DNA of 11,248 nucleotides, from contig MU646912.1 of the NCBI GenBank assembly GCA_026770585.1, positions 60,156 through 71,403 of the forward strand, given 5' to 3'. Positions within the stretch are counted from its first letter, which is position 1. Each line of letters begins with the position of its first letter. Under the pieces are notes generated by a model that saw nothing but the letters and a program-made list of their open reading frames with translations, did no database searches and was not told the origin of the DNA. Origin of the DNA: Baffinella frigidus. Its lineage: Eukaryota > Cryptophyceae > Cryptomonadales > Baffinellaceae. This document shows positions 5,638 to 10,626 of the stretch, one piece after another. A program made the position numbers and the translations under genes.

Positions 5638-5678
5638 TTGACGTGGTGCTTCATCGCCTTAGCATCCGCGTCTTCCTG
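5638..5678 (-). CDS. Candidate minus-strand exon, QEDADAKAMKHHV (tandem duplicate)
   Basis: Preceded on the - strand by TCTCTCTGGTCGCTCGCAG, a good polypyrimidine-AG acceptor shape. The 41 bp are a duplicate of 5522-5562, 116 bp away. Tandem copies of one small exon can be used alternatively in splicing, or one may be dead; the sequence does not decide. The same frame stays open upstream to the transit-peptide-like start at 5939, so unspliced reading is also possible. Confidence 0.42.
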
Positions 5679-5717
5679 CGAGCGACCAGAGAGATGTTTG
5701 TTCAACAGGCGAGAGGG

Positions 5718-5765
5718 GGTGCGGGGGGGGTGGGGGGGGGGGAGAGAGAGAAGAGAGAGAGAAGT
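5718..5765. repeat. G-run and GA-rich tract
   Basis: Runs of G followed by (GA)n/(GAA) sequence. On the - strand this is a long pyrimidine tract, (TC)n then C runs, upstream of the candidate acceptor at 5679, so it could serve as intronic polypyrimidine sequence. Confidence 0.75.
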
Positions 5766-5840
5766 ATGTTCAGTGGTGACGAAGCCAATCAAGACTTCCT
5801 GATGGCCAAGGAGAAACGCCGGGCAGAGGAGGGAGGGCGG

Positions 5841-5939
5841 GCTGACCGGGGAGGCGGCAGCGTGAACGAGGCGCGGGGTTGCGAGGGTGCGCGGCAGCGC
5901 GCGCGTCGCGAGCGTCTTTGCTGATCCGCGCGCGGCCAT
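5841..5939 (-). CDS. Candidate first exon with organelle-targeting-like N-terminus
   Basis: From the ATG at 5939-5937 the - strand reads MAARGSAKTLATRALPRT, then LATPRLVHAAASPVS: five arginines, one lysine, no acidic residue, and many Ala, Ser, Thr and Leu. That is the composition of a mitochondrial (or plastid) transit peptide. GC-rich random sequence can imitate it, so composition alone is weak. It gains support from the exon-like duplicates on the same strand just downstream. The end of the exon is uncertain: GTCAGC after SP is one possible donor. No mature-domain homology is recognised. Confidence 0.35.
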
Positions 5940-6052
5940 GCTCGTCCTGCTGGCAGGATGCGTGCAGGGGGTCTTAACACCTTTAAATGCTGGTCGTGTA
6001 ATCAATAAAATCTCTCTTGATGGGTGTCGCGGAACAGCGCAGCGGCAGATTG

Positions 6053-6080
6053 AAAGACAAAGCGACAGGACGAGTGCACC
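6053..6080. repeat. 28-bp perfect inverted repeat, left arm
   Basis: AAAGACAAAGCGACAGGACG plus AGTGCACC is the exact reverse complement of 6569-6596, 488 bp downstream. Neither arm is part of a recognised element. Confidence 0.95.
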
Positions 6081-6568
6081 GGGTGGAAGGGCCTTCACCT
6101 GCTCAGCATCTTGTCTGTGGTGGTTGGTGTTGTTCCTCTGCGAGACAGGCACGAGCCACGGTCAGTTTCGTTGGAGAGAGGACCAGGCTTATCAGTGCCA
6201 TCGTGCCACGGCGCACGCCTCAACGTTCGACTCGTGCCGCAGAACAAGAAGATTTCAGGCAAGAAGATCGAATGTTCTAGCTGGGAGTGGCGTCTCGGAT
6301 GCTCAATGCCCGGCGCCTCTTACGACCCTCCCCGCATCAAGTGACACGCCAAGCCTTGCAATGTTTCACGCGCTCCTAGTGTGCGTGTGCAACCTCGTGT
6401 GCCCGATGCGACGGGGTCGGAACAAAATTGGAAGTTTTTGACTGCCAGATTTTGGCTGTCTCAAAAGTTTGTTTTTCACGAAGCCCATCCGGTCACCATG
6501 CGCCCATCAAAAACAGTAAACGGCCTGTCCGGTTGTCCACCGCCCGGCAACTGCATCAGCACTGCGAG

Positions 6569-6596
6569 GGTGCACTCGTCCTGTCGCTTTGTCTTT
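6569..6596. repeat. 28-bp perfect inverted repeat, right arm
   Basis: GGTGCACTCGTCCTGTCGCT plus TTGTCTTT, the exact inverse of 6053-6080. Similarity stops abruptly at both edges. Confidence 0.95.
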
Positions 6597-6758
6597 ATCA
6601 GGAGCGTCGGCACCGTGATCCTCGACCGAGGGAGCGGAGGCCCAGTCCTGGGATCGTCTTTCCTTCTCGATCCTCCGCCAACGAACGAGATACTACCTCC
6701 AGATGGGGTGCGGGTCCAGCACCGGCAGCGTCACTCCGAAGGTGCCCTTAGTGACAAC

Positions 6759-6789
6759 ATTCCTATTTACCCCTCTCGGCTGAGACCCT
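6759..6789 (+). repeat. Direct repeat of the ARM-intron start
   Basis: ATTCCTATTTACCCCTCTCG plus GCTGAGACCCT matches 7637-7667 except for five adjacent bases. A further GTACTGACC follows in both places. The partner is the beginning of the ARM intron, so this is likely a duplicated intron border or an old gene-segment duplication. Confidence 0.85.
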
Positions 6790-6937
6790 GAGGATTCTTG
6801 TACTGACCGTCCTGGATAAGGAACAGGTAGCCTATGTCCACGTGGGAAAGTCACGAGCCCGCACTGAGCACGGTGATTTTTCCGTTGCTACCAAGTCTGG
6901 AGCGAGATCCCAGCCGGAGCTACGATGCATTTGTTGA

Positions 6938-7814
6938 TCTGACAAACGAAACTCCGCAACCTTTGGCAGGAAGACGCGTGTGCTAAAGAGCAAGGACGAT
7001 GGCCTCATCATCAGTCTCATGGGGACCTACGGGTCGAACGCGGGGGTGCAGGAGGCTGGGTGCGGGACGCTGACCAACCTTGCGGCGAACGCGGAGGACA
7101 AGGTGGCGATTGCGGCGAAGGGGGGCATCGAGGCGGTCGTGAGGGCGATGGTTTCGCACGCGTCGCTCGCAGAAGTGCAGGAGCAAGGGTGCGGGGCGCT
7201 TTGCAACTTGGCGTTAAAAAATGAGGAGAACGAGGTGGCGATTGCGGCGAAGGGGGGCATCGAGGCGGTGCTGGCGGGGATGGAGGTCCACGGGTCGATC
7301 GCGGGGGTGCAGAAGCAAGGCTGCGGGGCGCTATGCAACCTTGCGTTCAACAATGCGGAGAACCAGGCGGCGATTGCGAGGGCAGGGGGCATCGAGGCGG
7401 TGGTAAGGGCGATGGGCGGGCACGAGCAGAGTGTGGGAGTGCAGGAACAAGGGTGCGGGACGCTGCGCAACCTGTCGTTGAACGCGGAGAACGAGGCGGC
7501 GATCGCGGCGAAGGGGGGCATCGAGGCGGTGCTGTTTGCGATGGGGGCCCACGCGTCGATCGCGGGAGTGCAGGAGCAAGGGTGCGCGGTACTCCACAAC
7601 CTCGCGTGGTCGGATTCCGGGCTGCGATCACAGGTTATTCCTCTGCGCCCCTCTCGGCTGAGACCCTACGGGCACTGAAAAATGAACCCTGTACCCTTCG
7701 CTCCTCGGCTGTACTGACCTCGGCCACTGATAGCCTCAACCGTCCTACACCCCAAACCCTAAACCCTAAACCCTAAACCCTAAACCCTAAACCCTAAGCA
7801 CTAACCCCTAACCC

Positions 7815-7852
<38 letters not shown>

Positions 7853-8014
7853 GACCCTAAACTATCAACCCTCAACCATCAACCCTAAACCTGACAGGTC
7901 CGGGAAGCTGGCGCGGTGCATCTCGTGCAGAAGGTCCTCTCTACGTTTCCGGACGAGGAAGGTCTTCAGAAGCACGGGCAGGGTCTCCTGGAGAAACTCG
8001 GAACGAATTCGTAG
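6938..8014 (+). CDS. Armadillo (ARM) repeat protein, 3' part of a spliced gene
   Basis: Join of 6938-7633 and 7898-8014. The large exon encodes tandem ARM units of 43-44 residues: a degenerate first unit (DDGLIISLMGTYGSNAGVQE), then four starting GGIEAV with the hallmark GVQEQGCGALCNL and a spacer like NAENEAAIAAK. The fifth unit, ending NLAWSDSGLRSQ, is completed by the last exon VREAGAVHLVQKVLSTFPDE then EGLQKHGQGLLEKLGTNS and TAG. ARM units form a right-handed alpha-superhelix used for protein binding; the partner and location cannot be read here, and no targeting signal or membrane segment is visible. The frame is open from 6938, after a TGA at 6935. The first ATG in frame is at 7019, and GTG at 6980 is not a credible eukaryotic start, so the true N-terminus lies upstream in other exons. 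DNA of the units is nearly identical in places, implying recent repeat homogenisation. The final residues closely match duplicated copies downstream. Confidence 0.85.
7634..7897 (+). other. ARM-gene intron (264 bp, GT-AG) containing telomere-like repeats
   Basis: The donor is CACAG/GTTATT at 7633-7634 and the acceptor AACCTGACAG/GTC at 7897-7898. Splicing is phase 0 and converts the aberrant tail IPLRPSRLRPYGH into an ARM-like sequence ending GLLEKLG, strong evidence that the intron is real. It holds the 31-bp direct repeat at 7637-7667 and about 140 bp of CCCTAAA/CCCTCAA units. The donor lacks the usual GTRAG, so splice rules here may be loose. Confidence 0.8.
7751..7889 (+). repeat. Telomere-like repeats inside the intron
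   Basis: CCCTAAA units (7751-7796) followed by a nearly pure CCCTCAA block (about 7814-7850) and mixed decayed units to 7889, ending eight bases before the acceptor. They may supply the C/T-rich stretch expected before a 3' splice site. Confidence 0.92.
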
Positions 8015-8131
8015 GTCCTTTGGGTTCTTCGAGCTCCCAACATAGGCGGACACCGGAAATTGTTCTGTAGAAAGGCCATGATTCCTTTCGGATCACTTCA
8101 AGCCCCCCTGTTCAGAGGATTGCGGCAGAAA
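8015..8131 (-). mobile_element. Family C element, copy C4, complete with 6-bp target duplication
   Basis: TCGTAG at 8009-8014 (including the ARM stop codon) is repeated at 8132-8137. The paralogous ARM tails have one TCGTAG followed directly by AGATC. C4 is therefore a clean insertion just after the stop codon and defines both ends of family C: GTCCTTTGGGTTCTTCG on one side and GATTGCGGCAGAAA on the other. Target duplication plus a short-period tail suggests a retroposon; no protein is encoded. Confidence 0.75.
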
Positions 8132-8292
8132 TCGTAGAGATCTTCACTTGAGGCTCCTAGACTATTGGATCACTCGACTTCAGGCTCGAGAGTAATAAAA
8201 GCGTTGCCGGGCGAGGAGAGTCTTCAGACGCACGCCAAGGGTCTCCTGGAGAAGCTCGGTACGACCTCGTAGAGATCTACACTCAAGGCGCA
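8132..8292 (+). pseudogene. ARM last-exon duplicate R1
   Basis: After the end of the first unit's flank (TCGTAGAGATCTTCACTTGA) comes TAGACTATTGGATCACTCGA, then a frame at 8198-8272 reading KALPGEESLQTHAKGLLEKL then GTTS and TAG. This is homologous to KVLSTFPDEEGLQKHGQGLL of the ARM last exon. CGACTTCAG before GCTCGAG may be a relic acceptor. Only the exon tail is present, so it is either a dead duplicate or a spare terminal exon. AATAAA at 8194-8199 falls in this exon-like part and need not be a poly(A) signal. The empty TA site at 8158-8159 is the reference for the A6 insertion. Confidence 0.7.
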
Positions 8293-8413
8293 TACAGGGG
8301 TACCTCGCTCATAAGAAACCGCCCCCCCCCTAGGACCACCATAGGACCCTAGGCATGGTCCTACTGTAGGGTCCTAGGGGGCGGCGGTTTCTTATGAGCG
8401 AGGTACCCCTGTA
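8293..8413 (+). mobile_element. Family A TIR element, copy A6 (best preserved)
   Basis: TA at 8293-8294 and 8412-8413. The arms TACAGGGGTACCTCGCTCAT and ATGAGCGAGGTACCCCTGTA are perfect inverses and the pairing continues through AAGAAACCGCC. It interrupts the ARM-tail repeat at a TA that is intact in the neighbouring unit (8158). The high arm identity suggests a recent insertion. Confidence 0.97.
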
Positions 8414-8537
8414 GACTATTGGATCACTCGACATTAGGCTCGAGAGTAATAAAAGCGTTTCCGGGTGAGGAGAGTCTTCAGACGCACACCAAGGGTCTCC
8501 TGGAGAAGCTCGGTACGAGCTCGTAGAGATCTTCACC
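8414..8537 (+). pseudogene. ARM last-exon duplicate R2
   Basis: Second tandem copy of R1. The frame at 8452-8526 reads KAFPGEESLQTHTKGLLEKL then GTSS and TAG. With A6 removed, the period between R1 and R2 is 135 bp. R1 and R2 differ by a handful of bases, so the duplication is younger than their split from the working last exon. It ends where A7 begins. Confidence 0.7.
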
Positions 8538-8616
8538 TACAGGGGTATCTCGCGCATAAGAAACTGCCCCCCCCCTGGGACCACCGTAGGGCCCTAGGCA
8601 TAGGCCTACTGTAGGG
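8538..8616 (+). mobile_element. Family A left half only, copy A7
   Basis: A left arm TACAGGGGTATCTCGCGCAT and the central CCTAGG/CTACTGTAGGG are present. The right arm is absent: the sequence passes directly into AGGGTCTCCTGGAGAAGCTC of another ARM-tail copy. The breakpoint lies at an AGGG present on both sides, so deletion across a hairpin at microhomology is plausible. Confidence 0.85.
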
Positions 8617-8690
8617 CAGGGTCTCCTGGAGAAGCTCGGCGAGTGAGGCAGCTTTTGTTCCGTGGCGACACAAAGAGTTCATACTGGGGC
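8617..8690 (+). repeat. ARM last-exon stub R3
   Basis: AGGGTCTCCTGGAGAAGCTC at 8618-8637 corresponds to GLLEKL of the ARM tail. Similarity ends after AGCTCGG. The rest to 8690 is unassigned. Confidence 0.65.
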
Positions 8691-8802
8691 TACAGGGGTA
8701 CGCCCCCTAGGACCCTACACCAACGCCCCCTAGGACCCTACACTAGGGCCTTATGGTGGTCCTAGGGGGGTGGTCGTTTCTTATGAGCGAGGTGCCCCTG
8801 TA
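8691..8802 (+). mobile_element. Family A element with deleted left arm, copy A8
   Basis: The left TACAGGGGTA jumps straight to CGCCCCCTAGGACCC, losing the CCTCGCTCATAAGAAAC part. The piece CGCCCCCTAGGACCCTACAC is present twice in tandem. The right arm TTATGAGCGAGGTGCCCCTG is nearly intact. Confidence 0.88.
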
Positions 8803-8988
8803 CCGGCTGTACTTGCGGATCACGCCTCTGGGGTCCCACGCTAGGCCTATTCCTCGGAGCCTATTCCTCGGAGCCGACCTCCGTAGGGACGGGGCACGTC
8901 CACTTTAGCGAGTAACCCTTGCATATGTTGCCGAGCGCGCGCGCGAAACGTGCGTTTATTACGGATCCAAACCAGCATGGCCACCATG
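8803..8988. other. Spacer with a 14-bp tandem pair, no gene
   Basis: CCTATTCCTCGGAG is repeated exactly at 8846-8859 and 8860-8873. Near 8945, GAAACGTGCGTTTATTACGG resembles GAAAAGTGCGTTATTTCGG at 9946, hinting at a further unnamed repeat. Nothing else is recognised. Confidence 0.5.
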
Positions 8989-9109
8989 TACAGGGGTACC
9001 TCACTCATAAGAAACCGCCTCCTCCAGGACCCTACAGTAAGCCTAAGCCTTAGGCCCTATGGTTGTCTCAGAGGGGGGGGCGGTTTCGTATGAGCGAGGT
9101 ACCCCTGTA
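8989..9109 (+). mobile_element. Family A TIR element, copy A9
   Basis: TA at both ends; arms TACAGGGGTACCTCACTCAT and ATGAGCGAGGTACCCCTGTA with single mismatches. The interior has CAGGACCCTACAGTAAGCC and a G run. Confidence 0.94.
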
Positions 9110-9140
9110 CCACATCTGACCCGGCCTCCGTGGGGGCGAG

Positions 9141-9244
9141 TATCCCTTAAGTGACCAGTAGGCTCATACGCCCTACCGTAGGGCCCTAGGACCTGCCTAG
9201 GGCTTCCACGGGCGATTATTCGCCCGTTGGTCACTTAAGGGATA
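9141..9244 (-). mobile_element. Family B TIR element, copy B5
   Basis: TA at 9141-9142 and 9243-9244. Termini TCCCTTAAGTGACCA and TGGTCACTTAAGGGA match, and the subterminal arms CGGGCGAT and ATCGCCCG also match each other. The core lies in the same orientation as B2. The right flank TATGGCGTCCGTG recurs to the right of element I (9794). Confidence 0.93.
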
Positions 9245-9271
9245 TGGCGTCCGTGCCCCGTGTAAACCCAG

Positions 9272-9404
9272 TACAGGGGTAAAGGGGTACCTCGCTCATA
9301 AGAACCCCCCCCCCCCCCTGTGACCCTACAGTAGGCCTATGCCTAGGGCCCTATGGTGGTCCTAGGGGGGGCGGGCGGTTTCTTATGGGCGAGGTACCCC
9401 TGTA
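9272..9404 (+). mobile_element. Family A TIR element, copy A10
   Basis: Left TACAGGGGTAAAGGGGTACC has a 7-bp internal duplication (AGGGGTA). The right end GGCGAGGTACCCCTGTA is full. Its terminal TA at 9403-9404 is also the start of A11. Confidence 0.93.
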
Positions 9405-9563
9405 CCTCGCGCACAAGGAGCCGCCCCTGCCCAGGTTCCTATGGTAGGCCTACCGTAGGAACCCATACCTAGGCCCCTACGGACCACCGTAGCACCGTAG
9501 GCGCCCGGGTATCGGCCACCGTAGGGGGGGGGGCCGGCTCCTTATGAGCGAGGCACCCCTGTA
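9403..9563 (+). mobile_element. Family A TIR element, copy A11 (long, abuts A10)
   Basis: Left arm TACCTCGCGCACAAGGAGCC lacks the outer CAGGGG. The right arm GGCTCCTTATGAGCGAGGCA ends CCCCTGTA. The interior is expanded by several CACCGTAGG and CCTATGGTAGGCCTACC pieces, giving about 160 bp. Changes in the arm (GGAGCC/GGCTCC instead of GAAACC/GGTTTC) match on both sides. Confidence 0.88.
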
Positions 9564-9585
9564 CATTATTCGAGACACACGCCCC

Positions 9586-9837
9586 GTCCTAATACCCCAG
9601 GGAGGGACCTAGGACCTGCTGGGTGTCATATATGACCCCCTCGCCCACTTAGCAGCGGCCGAATGCCATTTCCCCCGGACATCCGGGGGAAATGCGGTTA
9701 GAATCCAATGCAAATAGATAAGATTCTAGAACAAATTGTTTAGATGGGCTGTATCCGTGAAGCCCCCGGTGGCTGCTAAGTGGACTCAAGGGATATGGCG
9801 GCCGTGTTGGTAGTAATCAAGGTCTGTCCTAATACCC
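9586..9837. repeat. 12-bp direct repeat flanking element I
   Basis: GTCCTAATACCC occurs at 9586-9597 and 9826-9837, bracketing about 230 bp that contain element I. It may be a target duplication of a larger insertion or a chance pair. Confidence 0.6.
9631..9795. mobile_element. Palindromic element I, distant relative of family B
   Basis: Inner TIR CCACTTAGCAGC (9645-9656) and GCTGCTAAGTGG (9772-9783) is perfect. The outer ends TATGACCCCCTCGC and GACTCAAGGGATA are weakly inverse and recall the family B terminus TATCCCTTAAGT. A perfect internal hairpin, CATTTCCCCCGGA with TCCGGGGGAAATG, lies at 9667-9694. TA flanks both sides. The interior is AT-rich, unlike family B. Confidence 0.7.
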
Positions 9838-10079
9838 GCCGTTCATGCTGGCCTCCATAAAGTCGATGCGGTTCTGGCGCGCAGAGTTCCCCCCCCTCTT
9901 CCCCCCTCCGCCGCGCCCACCCCCCCTCCCACCTGCAAGAGGAGAGAAAAGTGCGTTATTTCGGATCGAATCCAGAGAGAGAAAAGTGCGTTTGTACAGG
10001 TTATGTTCGGGTGCAGAGTTGCCCCCCCCTCTCCCCCCTGCAAGAGCGGGAAGCGTTATCCACGAAAGGCAGAGGTTAT
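9838..10079. repeat. Imperfect direct duplication with long C runs
   Basis: GCAGAGTT followed by C runs and CCCTGCAAGAG occurs twice (near 9877-9941 and 10012-10045). GAGAAAAGTGCGTT also occurs twice (near 9944 and 9979). Open frames here are proline/glycine runs from the C tract and are not convincing genes. Confidence 0.65.
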
Positions 10080-10103
10080 GAACTAACGCGGACAATTAAA
10101 AAA

Positions 10104-10149
10104 CAATCGTTGTATGCTATCAATCGAGAAAAAATCAATCGTTGTATGC
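10104..10149. repeat. 14-bp direct repeat pair
   Basis: CAATCGTTGTATGC at 10104-10117 and 10136-10149 in an AT-rich stretch. The region 10080-10279 holds no gene I can support. Confidence 0.75.
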
Positions 10150-10279
10150 AATCTGAAGGGCGAAATTTGCTATCTTAGCCTCGACATAGCTAAAATATAC
10201 CACAAAACTCACCCCTGAGATAGGTCGCAGCTCAACTGCGCCCCCAGCATCCTCACTAAATACGCGCAAGTTAATAGGG

Positions 10280-10421
10280 TAACTGACCAAAGATGGGGTA
10301 GTTAGGCCTACGGGATTGCCTAGGACCTCCTACTGTAGGCCAAAATCCTAGGACTTTTTGGTCATAGGAGCCCTACGGTAGGCAATTCCGTAGGCCTTAC
10401 TACCCCCTTTTTAGTCCGTTA
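10280..10421. mobile_element. TIR element H
   Basis: Inverted arms of about 42 bp: TAACTGACCAAAGATGGGGT then AGTTAGGCCTACGGGATTGC on the left, matching TAACGGACTAAAAAGGGGGT then AGTAAGGCCTACGGAATTGC read inward from the right. TA at both ends. The core has CCTAGGACCTCCTACTGTAG, the same words as families A and B, although the termini are unrelated. Confidence 0.88.
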
Positions 10422-10494
10422 GCTTATGAAAGTGTCGCGCTAGCATCGTCGGGAACGGCAACTCACTACCCGCCGTCCGCCTCGCCCCCCCCCG

Positions 10495-10626
10495 TGCCAC
10501 GCCAGATTCTTGGAAGGGGTCGCCAAAAGTCAATTCCTCCTCCTCAAGGCAGGGGTTTCAAAAGTTCACGTGAGTGTCTTGACACGCAATAAAAAATGCA
10601 ACCCCCTCGTCCAATCTGGCGTGGTA
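10495..10626. mobile_element. TIR element J
   Basis: Termini TGCCACGCCAGATTCTTGG and, inverted, TACCACGCCAGATTGG. The inner AAGGGG and CCCCTCG are roughly inverse. The right boundary TA (10625-10626) is shared with element F. No coding capacity. Confidence 0.75.

Larger units (their letters stand above)
5940..6937. other. About 1 kb without a defended gene; possible 5' part of the ARM gene
   Basis: Open frames cross this stretch on both strands, but none has a domain I recognise or paralogue support. It contains a 28-bp perfect inverted repeat (6053-6080 and 6569-6596) and, at 6759-6789, a copy of the start of the ARM intron. TTTGGCAG at 6962-6969 could be an acceptor and GAACAGGTAGCC near 6822-6833 a donor, so upstream ARM-gene exons may hide here; I could not join them in frame. 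Confidence 0.4.

Noticed and set aside
5887-6441. 184-codon plus-strand open frame with a hydrophobic start
   Set aside because: It overlaps the better supported minus-strand start at 5939, has no recognisable domain, and no paralogue supports it.
7027-7599. 190-codon minus-strand open frame
   Set aside because: It is the exact antisense shadow of the ARM repeats, and its own periodicity follows from them.
6980-7678. ARM frame read as one unspliced gene from GTG to TGA at 7676-7678
   Set aside because: GTG is not a credible start here, and the last residues IPLRPSRLRPYGH come from intron; splicing at 7633/7898 gives a proper ARM ending.
8194-8199. AATAAA as the ARM poly(A) signal
   Set aside because: It lies in a part of R1 homologous to ARM coding sequence, repeated in R2, so its origin is coding; use in polyadenylation cannot be shown.
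9829-10095. Overlapping open frames with proline or glycine runs
   Set aside because: They are created by C runs and a local duplication and show no domain or start context.
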